The notes beneath the pieces were generated by a model, which was not told where the DNA came from, did not search any database, and saw nothing but the letters and a program-made list of their open reading frames with translations. The translations under genes and the position numbers were made by a program. Of a stretch of 64,000 nt of DNA, positions 23,185 to 34,100 are shown one piece after another (within the stretch, counting starts at the first letter, position 1; each line of letters opens with the position of its first letter). Source of the stretch: Hybos culiciformis (taxonomy: Eukaryota > Arthropoda > Insecta > Diptera > Hybotidae); the NCBI GenBank assembly GCA_964007475.1, contig CAXFZM010000278.1, positions 1-64,000 on the forward strand. Reading direction: 5' to 3'.

Positions 23185-24417
23185 TCAGAAGGATTTAGGA
23201 TTGGATTTCAATTTTACAGACATGTCTGAAATATAACGATCATGTGACTGATTTAAAAGTTCTCTAAAGTTATTAAATAAAATTATGAAGTTACTGTAGT
23301 CACTGTCAGTTTTTGATTTAAGGTACTTGCGCCATACCTTGTTTTTTCTGTTTCTTAATGTCTTTAAATCACGGGTAAACCAAGGCGGACTGGAATTGCA
23401 GTCTTTGTCTCGTTCCAAAGGAGTAAAAATATTAAAACCTTCTACTAAGATTTCATAAAATTTCAACGATATTTGCTCAATATTATTTTCAAGAAATAAT
23501 AGAGAGAAGTCAATATTATTATAAAATTCGTTTAGTCCATTGAAGTCAGTTTTATTAAAATTAAAATGCATAGAGCATGTCAAATTTTTAGGACAGGAGG
23601 GAGTATTAATGCATAAGGAAAAACTTAGAGGGGGATGATAAGAGTCTATATCAACTAATGGGCAGGAACTTTCGATCGGAATAATGTTGTCCCAGTTAGA
23701 AACAAAAACGAGATCAAGTTGTTTATCCTGCTGATTTTTTATGGATGAGATTTGCTGAAGAAAGCATGAGTTTAGTGAATCAATGAATATCGATTCAAGT
23801 TAATTAAGATCTCCAGAAGGGATTAAGAAATTATCTTCATCATGAGGAATCCAGCTAATGTTGGAGAGATTAAAATCGCCAAAAATGAAGAGTTCATCAG
23901 AGGGTTCTAAGTTTGCAGAAAAGGATTCAATAATTGTTACAAATTTCTGATATAGATCAATATTTCGACCTGGAGGAATATAACAATTTATTATAAATAA
24001 ATTACTAGAAAACCCTCTTACACTAATTCCAACTATTTCTAATGGGTCGTGGTTCGAGAAAGCAATTTCTGTTGCGTGAAAAGAATTCTTTATGGCAACT
24101 AAAACACCCCCGCCCCTAGGCACTCTCCCGCTATTTGGCTCTGTGTGAGACATAGCATATCGATCATTCCTAAAGACAGAATATGTTGAGTCGAAAATTT
24201 CTAAATTAGAGATAGAAGAGGTTAGCCATGTTTCAGTCAGGATATATAAATCAAGATCGAGGGCAGATGAATTAAGACGTATATTTTTCGTCTTGGTGCG
24301 AAGACCTCTGACATTTTGGTAGTAAATGGAGATATGCTGGGGTTCATTTACTACTTGAACCGGGACAAGATTATTATTTATGGAAGTGGGAGATGGGCCG
24401 AAAAAACCTTTGTTCAT
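23185..24417 (-). pseudogene. LINE ORF2, AP-like endonuclease and linker
   Basis: The ORF2 start is taken at the ATG at 24417, which overlaps the end of ORF1. Motifs: ISIYYQNVRGLRTK (N-terminal EEP strand), DLYILTETWL (the catalytic glutamate), GGGVLVAIK, NCYIPPG, and FIFGDFNLSNISW (GDFN). A stop at 23800 interrupts the domain. The frame resumes with the QLDLVFVSN and YHPPLSFSL segments before another break near 23583. The region 23185-23583 is the linker (PPWFTRDLKTLRNRKNKVWR) that joins endonuclease to reverse transcriptase. This domain nicks target DNA. Confidence 0.85.
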
Positions 24418-26078
24418 TTTCTCTTATTCTTTGAACATAGTCCATTCTTTTGGCTCTCAGCTCCGAAGCATAGGAAGAGAGATCTGAGTTAATATGTTGG
24501 GTTGGCAGGCCAATAGCAACATGGTATCTCTCATATAGACATCTAAGTTCTGTAATGTCGGTAGGGAGGCCTTCTTCTAACAGTCTTATTCTAATGTAAG
24601 TAGTGGTCTTTCCATTGATACTAAACGAGTCATCTTTATCATACAGGTAAGCGAGATAAAGTCTTATATCGTCATACAATTTTTTGTCACGCAATCGTGC
24701 CAGAACATAACGGCCATTGTCAGACACAAGAGATTTTTGTGTCAATTTAACGATTGGAGGAAAAAGTGGGTCGAGAAATTAGGGTGGAGTCGGGATGGGC
24801 TGAAATTGATTAACAGGAGGTTTGTAAGGATTAATGATCGGGGTTGGCTGAGATTGATTTTTGATAGGAGGTTTATAAGGATTTATTGTTTCAGCCTGTA
24901 TAAAATTACTATATTTAGGGGACGTCGAATGTTGATTTTGAGTAATCTTATTATATTTTTATTGAGGAGTTTTTCATTCGGGACATTTTCAGACCAGCGT
25001 GACACTTTCATGTTTTTCCACTTATTCATAGAAGTCTTATTTAAAAGAAGGGTTAAGGTTTGGGTGCTGGCAGAAATCTTGAAATTCATATGGGTTAGAT
25101 TTTTTTTTGTTATTTTTCGCGGAGTAACAGACTTACAATCATTAATACTAACTTTAAAATTATTCTTAATAAATACTTTAATCCATTCCGTATTAGCGTA
25201 AGGTGGCGCATTTGATATGCGAATAGAGGCCATATCCTTTTTTTTGTCAATGATTGGTTTGGTCTTGCTTATCTTTTTCTTCTGTTTTGTTTTTGTTGTA
25301 TGTAAGAAGACTCTTTTAATTCATCTGCTAACGTAGGCGGAGATTGGGATGTGGATATTTCGTTAATATCTTTGTCATTTCTAGCATTGGATGTGAGGGA
25401 TGTGGATATTAAATTATTTTCACTACTTACATTGAAAGATGTGCTTAGATTGTGCATTTCAGTAGCGATTTCTTGCTGGTTATTTATTACAAGTTCTTTC
25501 AGCTTTTTGTAGAGTGTGTCCAATCTATCAATGACAACCACGGTATCGTTTACAGCTGCTTTGTCAATCATGCTAAATTTATCCAAGTAAGGCTTCAATT
25601 TAATGTCAATAATGTTTCCAATACGGCTGTCGAGATCATTGGTTACGGTGGATAGATATTTATTAAGCTGTAACTCAATAGCTGTCTCAATTGTTGTTAA
25701 CAGCGTTTTCTGTGTTGATTTAAAATCTTTTTGGCTATCAATAATACAGGAATTTAAATTATCAAAAGTTTTAGCCATTTCTTCAAAATTGTCAGAGTTG
25801 CATTTAATTGTCTTCTGACCCATATTCATTAAATCGTCGTTGTCAGATTTTAATTCTTTGATGTTTTTCATTAGCTGCTCTTGGATGTCACGAACAATAT
25901 CTTCTGTATGTTGGCAGTCAGAACATATAAAGTAGTCAGCTAAGATTGAATCTTTCCAATCTCTGTCACGAAATAAACATGAGCCATGGAAGGATTTCTT
26001 GCAGAACCCTTTACAAGTAATAAACTTTGATTTTTTATCATAGTTAGAGCATGATGGTAAATCGCACTTGTTTGTCAT
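24374..26078 (-). pseudogene. LINE ORF1 (PHD-type zinc finger, coiled coil, proline-rich linker)
   Basis: From the ATG at 26078: C...C..YDKKSKFITCKGFCKKSFH...C...DYFICSDC, a C4HC3-like PHD finger over residues ~5-60. A ~150-residue helical segment of likely coiled coil follows (IQEQLMKNIKELKSDNDDLM), then an S/T-rich stretch to 25269. After a break, 24883-25233 encodes a basic domain starting MASIRISNAPPYANTEWIK. Next is a proline-rich repeat (NPYKPP...QPTPI twice). Then 24374-24745 encodes LLEEGLPTDITELRCLYER and a polar C-terminus. ORF1 proteins of this type bind RNA and act as chaperones. Breaks near 25240 and 24750-24880 make it inactive. Confidence 0.75.
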
Positions 26079-26302
26079 TTTAGAATATAAAATTAAACTT
26101 ACGATTAATCACAATAAAAATTTAGTTTAATTTAAATTTCTTTATTTATAAAAAAAAAAAAAAAAAAATTGCAAGTAAGCACAAAAAATTTAAGTGTAGG
26201 TCAAGAAAAATTATGTAATTAAAAAACAAATAAAAGTAATTTTATCCGCAGCACAACTTAACACGTTAAAGACTTGAATAATTTATGTTACGTTTTGTAA
26301 CA

Positions 26303-27160
26303 AGTAGATAGCATAATCTTTTATTTTTTTAAGGATAATAATCTCTATGGAAATTACGAAATTAGTGCAGATATCTATTTTATTTATGTTTAGGTGATCA
26401 CGTTTTACATGATTTAGATACTCATATATAGTTGAAAAAACTCGATGAAACGATTTTTGACAATTAAACCGCTGGAAATAACTCTGATTTGTTTTGAGAT
26501 GGATAAAATAAATATCAGATGATATCAAAATATGTTGGCATTCACAACAAATGAAATACATGGTATTATATTGCTTATAATTACAATAATAGTTAATGCT
26601 TATACTTATACTAAAATTATATGTTACTTGATTAAATCGTTGCTTACGGCCTGCAAAGAAGCGTTGTTCAAATCATATGATGTAGAGACGCTGTATATAA
26701 ATTTTTGGAAGGAATTCCATACAATACAACCTTCTGTTGGGTATCTGATCTGCAATTCCAAATCAAAATGCAAACATGATGCAACACACTTTATAGGATC
26801 ATCAAACCAATACTGCTTATCGACAAGACCTTCAAATTGTCGAATTCGCCAACAAAAAAAACCCTAGGCTGTACTCCTGCACTAGAAAGGGGCCTCCAAA
26901 GTCTAAAAAAATTAAAATAATTGTATATTAGAATTAAAAATTATGTAAAATTACAAAATTAACTACAGAATGAAGATTCTTAGAACTGAAATGAATTATG
27001 AACTTTTTTGCACTTCAACACGTCTTGAACTTCAGAATTGCTGAACGGCTGTGAAATATTTCGAAAATATTTGTTGTGAATAATTTAAAAGTAAATATCA
27101 TCTATTTTTTCAATTTTCTGTTATTAAATTAGGTACATATGTATTTATTACTTTTTGTAT
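26303..27160. other. AT-rich stretch without a supported gene
   Basis: Frames at 26283-26561 (minus) and 26532-26867 (plus) overlap and neither gives a convincing family match. The minus one has a loose C..C...H...C...H...H pattern. Confidence 0.35.
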
Positions 27161-27650
27161 TTTGTATTTACGTCCTTCGTTAATATTGAGCTTATACTTC
27201 ATTAAAGGCAATTATTTGTAAAATCACGGCACGGCAATGTATGATAACGTATAGTGAAAATTTTTGATTCTACAACATAAATAAAAATATGACTGACCAT
27301 GGGTGATACTGCAGATCACGTGTACATGACCGATTTGGTTCAAACTTGAGAAGGTGGTAGAAAACCGTTTTTGTGTTGCTGCCCCGTTTCGGAGATATGT
27401 CGGTCAAAGTTTTCATACTTGTTGTTTATCCGCATTCTCCATATCTCCGTTTCGGAGCCAAATCAGTCATGTACACGTGATCTGCACTATCACCCATGGT
27501 CAGTCATATTTTTATTTATGATGTAGAGTAGAATCAAAAATTTTCACTATACGTTATCATACATTGCCGTGCCATACTCCTGAAAATTTTACAAATAATT
27601 GCCTTTAATGAAGTATAAGCTCAATATTAACGAAGGAGGTAAATACAAAA
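27161..27650. repeat. Large inverted repeat (arms ~180-195 bp)
   Basis: The left arm (27161-27340) and right arm (~27457-27650) are reverse complements over nearly their whole length. For example, the left arm has CGTTAATATTGAGCTTATAC and ATATGACTGACCATGGGTGA, and the right arm holds both complements. The arms differ by a few substitutions and a ~9-base indel. The ~115-bp centre contains a further small palindrome around TCTCCGTTTCGGAG. There is no coding capacity. The outer edges lack an obvious target duplication. Confidence 0.9.
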
Positions 27651-28434
27651 CACGCTTTTCAATGGACGGGTTTTGGCTCCACTTCTACGTCCTCCAAGTT
27701 TCAGCCAAATTACTCGTGTACACGCCAAAATAAATATAAAATTTACTTACATTTTTTAAAAACATTTTTTTTACCACTTTTTTCATTTTTTAAAGAATTT
27801 TTTTTTATTTGAAGTAAAAAACACGTTTGCTTAAGAGCCCTCATTGTGAAAAACTGCAAAAAATTAGTCTTAGTTTGGCTTTGATTGTAGGGTTACTACA
27901 ATCTAGACTGAAGTGATTTTTTGATATGTTAGAGAGTATATAACTGGCTCCAGGGTAGGTGAGGTGGATTTTTAAAATTTTGAGTTTTTTGGCCCAAACG
28001 AGCCTTTAAAAAACTTGAACACATTTGCTTGGATTCTGAAGTAAAGGAAAAAGATAATAAAAAATCTCAAACGCAGAAATAAAGCTAAAATACCACTCTC
28101 CAGGGCTGGTGACGTGAAATTTTGAATTTCTTTAATTTCATAAACAATTTTTAATTAATTTAATTTATTTCTTAGAATTTTTTAATTTTTTTGATAAATT
28201 ACAGTTTGTGCACAGAAATAAAATTCAAATATAGTTTTGTGATTTTCTGGTAGAGGTGTTTTTCGTACAATTTTTGTCGCATTTTTCACGGCCGTTTATT
28301 TTCTGTAAAATAAAACAAAATAAAACTGCAAAAATAGAAAACAGAAATAGAAAACAGAATTTCACATGGAGGGCTTTTAATCTAAAAGTTTGTTATAAAA
28401 TAAACAATGATGCTCAATTTTGCTTGCCACTATT
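27651..28434. other. No recognisable gene
   Basis: Mixed AT-rich sequence with A/T runs. No supported feature. Confidence 0.4.
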
Positions 28435-28700
28435 TCTTAAGCGGTAGTGATATAACATTGTTGCAAATGAGTTGCTACTACCGAATTTCAGTTGTCACTA
28501 TTTTTCAAGCAGTTGTTGTACATAAGGTTGTTGCGGCAACCGAATTACTATTTTTCAAGCGGTTGTAGTGTATAACATTGTTGCAACCGAATCACTGTTG
28601 CCACTATTTTTTAAGCGGTTGTAGTGTATAACATTGTTGCAACCGAATTGAGCCAACCGAATTACAGTTGACAGAATTTTTCAAGTGGTTGTGTTGCAAC
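28435..28700. repeat. Degenerate minisatellite, ~60-75-bp unit
   Basis: About four imperfect copies of a unit holding the words TTTTTCAAGCGGTTGTAGTG, TATAACATTGTTGCAACCGA and CACTGTTGCCACTATTT. Unit length varies because of internal deletions. Confidence 0.75.
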
Positions 28701-28926
28701 TGTGGTACAGAGTTTTTCGGTTGCAGCGAACTCTCACCTAAAATTTATGTTTTTATTCAAGAAAAAAAAAAAGGAATTTGCTAGATTCGTTAAATTACTT
28801 ACCACAAACGCATTTCATTTACAATTACTACACATAGGTAGAAACATCTGAGCTTCGATTGTACCAAAGTAAGTATTATTGTTGCAACCGAAGCTGCAGT
28901 ATAAGAACGCCTACTACTGAGTTTTC

Positions 28927-30990
28927 TCAGTGTACATTTTTTAAAGGATTTTTCATGGAATTAATTTTGCCTTGCCAAATTTCATATTCATTTATAAATT
29001 CTGAAACGGTGCAATTCAAATCAATTTTATAAGTCTCATGAAGATTTTTAAGTCTTTCCAAACTTTCCGGATTTGAGACTGAAGATGTTAAAAGAAACTG
29101 TAGACTGGATAGGATTTGTTCATGAGCTAAAAATCTGTTATTCATTTGAAATACAAAGTGGTTTAAAAAATGTATAAATATTTTTGATCGGTAAAATGAT
29201 TTTGGACAATTTAAAGAGTTTTGGGCACGTTTGGGAATTGCCAATTCAATGGAATGTCTGTTTGCAAGAATGCGAACTTGTTCAAATAAAGTACATATTG
29301 AATTCCGTATTTGCACTTTCTCGTATTTCACTGATTCTTTGAGTTACTATTTTAGCATAAGTAATCGCTTCGCACAGGTCGATTTGAGGATTTTGTAAAT
29401 ATTTGCATAGATTGCTTGAATATGTGAATACCTTATTTATAGTAACCAAAGTTACCATAAATTCTATTTTTGTTATAGAATTAAATAAACAGGATGCCGA
29501 AGAAGATGTGTCTGCAGATTCCCAACTGTTACTAATTTTATCTTAACTAATGACAATATAATCAAAGAGATCTACAAAAATTGCTACAGAGTCATGTCTT
29601 TCTACCCAACGTGTTCCGCAAAGGCCTTTTAATTTTAAATGTTTAGAATTTCTATTAGTATCGTCTTTAATTTGTTCTTGTAAAAAAGAGTTGCGTTTTG
29701 GATATTTGAAAAAGTTATAAACCTGATTTAAAATTCCCATACAATTTTTTACCTCCCTTATTTTGCAAGAGTTAGATATAGCTAAGTTCAGGACATGGGC
29801 TGTACAATGAACAAAAGTTGCCAAAAGATATTCATTTAAAATGTTTTTTAGCACCATTGAACTTTCCACACATTGAATAGCCCTGACCACGAATTTTCAA
29901 TGGATCAAGTCCTAAATCTTTCACAACTGACAAGATATTTTTAGCTATTCCTTCCCCAGTCATGTCATGAATTAAATGAAACTTTAAAAATAATTCTTCA
30001 ATTTGCATCGATTCTCTATTAAATATTCGAATACAAATGCTCATTTTGCTCTTGAGATGCTACGTCTGTAGTTTCATCAATTAAAATGGAGAAGAAATTA
30101 TTTTTCTTAACACGTGAAATTAACTTTCTTAAAATCAGGGAATTAAAATGGTCAATAATCTTGTTTTGTGTTGTCTTTGAGGTATACAAGGTGTTACGAT
30201 CTTGATTTGAAAATAATGTACACAAATCCTTATCACTTTTAATTTTAAACCTTGCTCTGAAATTGCCATCATTCTGGATCGGTTCAGTTTCTGGATCAAT
30301 TCGACCATCATCTCGGTGACCCCTTAGAGTTAAGCCTTGCCGTCCACATAATAAAATAGTCTCTATTATTGGTTTTAAATATTTTCTATTTCGTTCTATT
30401 TCATCTCTTTTTTGTTTATTAAGTTGAACCATTACTGGTTGCTGCTTATTTTCTACTATTAAGCGAGCAGATTCAAAATCAATCAATCTTTTCTTATGAT
30501 ATTCCAAGCCTCTATGGTGGATAAATGATTCAAGACTTTTTTTCAAATTTCGAAAAGGTTTAATTACCAAATAATTTAAAAGCTTTTGTCTTTTTCCCCC
30601 GCAATTAGGACCAAAAATAACGCAATATTTGCAAAATGCTCCATCAACAATGTCCGAATATGACAGCCAATGAAATTTACTGAACCAGTTGTAATTAAAT
30701 TCCAAATTTCGAACTTCTAACCAAACATTATTCAAAGCTTCAACTTTTTCATGAATTGTAAACGATTTCCCCATGTACGAAAATACGTCATTTTCTTTGA
30801 ATGATCTTGCTAAGCCCACAGGTTGCTGAGATGTTGAAGGTGACTCCAGAATAGACACATTAGATATTGATGAACTAGCGCCATCACAAGGGGAAGAAGA
30901 TAATGACGGAACTATTTAATTTTCTTTTAACTTTTTCCTAAAGAAATCCGTTATTGAGCTACGTTTAATTTTTTTAATTTTTTAAAATTA
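28927..30990 (-). pseudogene. ZMYM/TTF-type hAT transposase (DUF4371), C-terminally truncated
   Basis: Order of motifs from the right: KRSSITDFFRKK (at ~30985, followed by an in-frame stop), RSFKENDVFSYMGKSFTIHE, then a TTF-type zinc finger with FHWLSYSDIVDGAFCKYCVI and FGPNC, GLEYHKKRLIDFE, and FFSILIDETTDVASQEQ (the first catalytic aspartate region). A short gap follows, then FHLIHDMTGEGIA and GQGYSMCGKFNG, FVHCTAHVLNLAIS, LCGTRWVERHDSVAIF, and a helical C-terminal segment to 28927. The usual C-terminal dimerisation block (NERSFS...) is absent. Stops and frameshifts near 30900, 30030, 29860 and 29330-29540 show it is dead. Terminal repeats were not located. Confidence 0.85.
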
Positions 30991-31158
30991 TAAGAACAAT
31001 AACCATTAAAAATCTTCATAAAAATAAAATATTTTACTAACAAAGCTAGTATATATAGTAATTTGGACAACGCTTTATTTTATTTTCTCGTTTATTTTCG
31101 ATTTGAATCAAAGTAAGCATTGATAAAATCTTTGTATTTTCTTCTTTATTTTGTACGT

Positions 31159-31873
31159 TGTTCAGAAACATCATTATGATACTGAAGAAAAACAAAAACA
31201 TTGAACAACAATAATTATGTTGATAAAGCATTACACTTTATCAACCCAATTATTTATGTGTAATTTAATATGCCTGTAAATATTTATATGTTATATTAAG
31301 AATAAATTTTATATGTTAAGAATGAATTTATACGGAATTTTAATCTGTAGCAATTTTGGTAAAAATAATAATTTTATAATGTAAGTAAGTTCCAAATAAA
31401 AAATTATATGATATAAATGCTGACTAGGGACTAAAATAGTATAAAAATGCATGAATTTGAATAATAAAGTCATTATAATTTTAGAAACAGATTAAGGTGT
31501 TTGTTCTTTTATTATGATCCCCTTGTTATTAACGTTCCAAGTGCCTTAATAATAAATTCATCAGAAGTTATTGAGGTTTCAAGTGCTTTAATAATTTCAT
31601 AAAACAGAGAAAGTTGTTTCAATTCATAAAAGGTGAAGATATTCCAGTCCAAGTGCGATCTTTTAGTTCAAGTACTAAAACACTCTGCAATATTACCTTC
31701 AGTAATTGTTAATACATTGAATATTCTAGTCCAAGTACTAGAATATTTTGTCTCTCAATTTTTAGCTCCAGGACAGCAGTTCACGGTTGTTTAGTCCAAG
31801 TGCTAAACAACCCCATCAAAATCCGGATTTGGTGCAGGTACTAAATCCACCATCAGTTCGGTATATTCATACA
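31159..31873 (+). repeat. 5' LTR of the gag-only BEL/Pao element
   Basis: 715 bp, TG...CA. It carries a TATA-like GTATAAAAAT at ~31439 and an AATAAA at 31463-31468. The hairpin array follows these signals. Relative to the 3' LTR it has several indels, which indicates an element clearly older than the gypsy insertion inside its partner LTR. Confidence 0.85.
31526..31848 (+). promoter_or_regulatory. Array of six loop-conserved hairpins in the 5' LTR
   Basis: Each unit is a perfect or near-perfect palindrome around an 8-9-base loop. HP1 31526-31552 has stem TTATTAA/TTAATAA. HP2 31569-31595 has TTATTGAGG/CTTTAATAA with two G-U pairs. HP4 31661-31680 has TTTTAG/CTAAAA. HP5 31720-31747 has AATATTCTAG/CTAGAATATT. 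HP6 31785-31812 has GGTTGTTTAG/CTAAACAACC. HP7 31825-31848 has GGATTTGG/CTAAATCC. Loops are TTCCAAGTG, TTTCAAGTG, TTCAAGTA, TCCAAGTA, TCCAAGTG and TGCAGGTA. The left arm of HP3 (ATTCCAG plus loop) remains at ~31651, but its right arm is deleted. Function is unknown. Confidence 0.75.
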
Positions 31874-31878
31874 TATTG

Positions 31879-31895
31879 TGGTGACCCCGACGTGA
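31879..31895 (+). promoter_or_regulatory. Primer-binding site complementary to tRNA-Trp
   Basis: TGGTGACCCCGACGTGA lies 5 bp inside the 5' LTR end. It is complementary to the 3' end of insect tRNA-Trp (…ACGTCGGGGTCACCA), the usual primer of many BEL/Pao and CsRn1-type elements. Confidence 0.85.
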
Positions 31896-32029
31896 TAGCA
31901 TCAATTCATATTGAAGACACACATAAGTGTCCGAAACAAAAATAAGCAACAATACATTGAAGGAATACATAATTGCCAGACGTCATAACCCACTACGTAC
32001 TACGGTTCATAGTGGACAGAAGCAGCAAA

Positions 32030-33289
32030 ATGGACAAATTATCAACACTCCAAACTACAACAGGAAAAAATATTGAAAAACTGATCTCAAATGTTGAAAA
32101 GGACTCGTTTGCCAGGAAGAATACTGTGCGGTTTTTCCATGCCAAACTAGAAAAACTAGAGACACTATGGACAGAATTCCAGAAATGAAATGAGGAAATT
32201 AACGAACTTCAGTTAATTGAATCCGAGCACGAATACTCTAAGAGGAAGTATTACGACAATATCAAGGCATTGGTAGGCAAATATGAAGCAGAATTCGTCG
32301 AAGCGATGACAAAAATTAAGGCAGAAACAGAGAAGACAACAAACAGTGAGGAACCTCGGTCAGATCTTCAATATGACATCCAAAAGGTATCAAGAAGGCA
32401 AACGGCAGTTATGGAATCATTAAAGCGATTATTAACCAACCTGGTAGCTGAAGAGACTGTGGAACGCCCAGCCGAGTACTTCACAACGCAGCTCATCATC
32501 ATCAACAACTTATGGGACCAGATTGAAATGTTGAACTACACTATTTGGGAGACAACAGAAGACCCGGTGGCACAAGGATATAACATGACAGCGTACATTG
32601 AACTCGAAAAAGCCGTCCAAGATTATCGTGTAGAATTAGCTGTGAAGCAACAGGAACGTGAAATAACCCCAACACCAAGAATAGAAAAACCAACTCTAGA
32701 ATTGCCGAAGATGACTATACCCAAATTAGATGGAGATTACTTGAAGTGACAACAATTTTTTTACATGTTTTCTCAAATGATTCACAATCAACCATTGTTT
32801 GCTATTCAGAAAATGTGGTACCTAAAAACTAATGTGACTGGAGAGGCAGAAAGGTTAATTAGGCATTTAACCCTAACTGAAAGTAATTACGAAGCAGCGT
32901 GGAAAATAATGCAAGAGAGGTATGAGAATAAGCGTGTATTGATTGCAGCCGTGATTCATAAACTAGTATCACAACTCAATTTATCATCAGATTCAACTTC
33001 AGCAACATCGGTTAAAAATCTACATGATACCACCAACGAAAGTCTAATAGCGTTAAATAATTTAGGTATTGACACGTCATCCTGGTCGCCGCTATTAGGT
33101 TATTTATTACTCAAAAAACTGGATCGCCAAGGTCATGTCCTGTTTGAACAATCATTAGAGAATTCAAAAGAAGTACAACCAATAGGAGACTTTTTAAAAT
33201 TTTTGGAGTGTAGGTTCCAAACATTAGAAGCATTTGGATATAAGGATAAACCTAGCATCGTACCCAGACGACAACAATTCGACGTCTAG
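32030..33289 (+). CDS. BEL/Pao gag with two in-frame TGA codons
   Basis: A single 420-codon frame from ATG 32030 (MDKLSTLQTTTGKNIEKL) to TAG 33289, with no frameshift. It is interrupted only by TGA at 32186 and 32747. At 32747 the context is GDYLK-TGA-QQFF, where the family has tryptophan (compare SGDYSEWK in the other BEL/Pao copy). The N-terminal third is helical and charged. MTIPKLDGDYLK opens the DUF1759 capsid region, and GEAERLI, YENKRVLIAAVIHKLV and SVKNLHDTTNESLIALNNLG follow. The zinc knuckles normally found after this are absent. An upstream in-frame ATG at 31973 is possible, but the family-like N-terminus favours 32030. Confidence 0.8.
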
Positions 33290-33329
33290 GTTGAATAGCG
33301 GTTGAGTTATTACTCAACGGGGGCCAGAA

Positions 33330-33430
33330 TGTTCAGAAACATCATCATGATACTGAAGAAAAACAAAAACATTGAACAACAATAATTATGTTGATAAACC
33401 CAATTATTTATGTCTAATTTAATATACCTG
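33330..33430 (+). repeat. 3' LTR of the gag-only BEL/Pao element, left part
   Basis: Matches the first ~100 bp of the 5' LTR (TGTTCAGAAACATCATCATG...), then is cut by the CsRn1-type gypsy insertion. The LTR resumes at 38592. Confidence 0.9.
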
Positions 33431-33725
33431 TGTAGTGGTTCATTTCATTTTCATATAAAATCAATACATCAAGTTTTCATTATTAAAAATGTAAATTATA
33501 AATTTAGATTTTTATTTCAGTTATAATTTTTAGTTCTCATAGAGAGTTTGAATTTTAAAATAAAAAAAATAAAATTATTATAATTTTTCAGTAAAAAATA
33601 TTCTTTCTAATAATAAATATTATAATTAATTATAAATAAAATTATATATATAATTCTAAATAAATATTTAATTTTTAATTTTTATATAATGGTTTTAATT
33701 TATTAAATAAATATTAACCGTTATA
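33431..33725 (+). repeat. 5' LTR of the CsRn1-type gypsy element
   Basis: 295 bp, extremely AT-rich, beginning TGTAGTGG and ending CCGTTATA. The end is TG...TA rather than TG...CA. A degenerate tRNA-Trp-like primer site (TCGTGATCCCGAAGT) follows at ~33727. Confidence 0.9.
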
Positions 33726-33961
33726 ATTCGTGATCCCGAAGTTAAAAAAAAAATTTCAAGAATTAAATGACTCCATTCAATAACAATTTCAACTTATTCA
33801 TGAATTATTCAACAATTATTTAATAATTTCAATTTCGTATTATAAAATTATCATTCAACATTTTTCAACAATACATAAATTATTGTAGAATTTTCAACAT
33901 TATTATTATTTATAATTATTCAACAATTTCATAGTTTTCAACAATTATTTATAATTTTCAA

Positions 33962-34100
33962 CTTCCAATTTATTCAACAATATTATTGAAGAACAATTAT
34001 CAAACAATTCCAATTTATTCAACAATATTATTGAAGAACAATTATCAAACAATTCCAATTTATTCAACAATATTATTGAAGAACAATTATCAAACAATTT
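33962..34100 (+). repeat. 45-bp tandem repeat in the gypsy leader
   Basis: Three nearly exact copies of a 45-bp unit containing CAATATTATTGAAGAACAAT and ATCAAACAATTCC. The 5' leader from 33760 to 34300 is generally built from CAATTATTCAAC-like words. No coding potential. Confidence 0.85.

Larger units (their letters stand above)
21272..26281 (-). mobile_element. CR1/Jockey-like LINE, near full length
   Basis: A ~5-kb minus-strand element: ~200-bp 5' leader, ORF1 (PHD finger plus coiled coil), ORF2 (endonuclease and reverse transcriptase), ~270-bp 3' region, and a short AATAAATAAATAAA-type tail at ~21272. No RNase H domain is seen, and reverse transcriptase is followed directly by the C-terminal tail, which fits the CR1/Jockey lineage. 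It sits inside the BEL/Pao 5' LTR and is therefore younger than that LTR. Confidence 0.85.
20958..26302 (-). mobile_element. BEL/Pao 5' LTR, split by a LINE insertion
   Basis: The LTR occupies 20958-21271 and resumes at 26282-26302. Together the two parts match the solo LTR at 1778-2092, which proves the interruption. In element orientation it starts TGTTACAAAACGTAAC, and the gag lies downstream on the minus strand. The junction reads AAGAATTTTAT on the left and GAATAATTTAT on the right, an imperfect duplication of the target. Confidence 0.85.

Noticed and set aside
24737..25201. 154-residue plus-strand frame
   Set aside because: Antisense shadow of LINE ORF1 on the minus strand; no motif of its own.
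26283..26561. Minus-strand frame with a loose C..C...H...C...H...H pattern
   Set aside because: Spacing does not fit a C2H2 finger well, the start overlaps the end of a BEL/Pao LTR, and no related copy supports it.
28435..28700. CRISPR-like array
   Set aside because: Units are direct degenerate tandem repeats without unique spacers, in clearly eukaryotic DNA.
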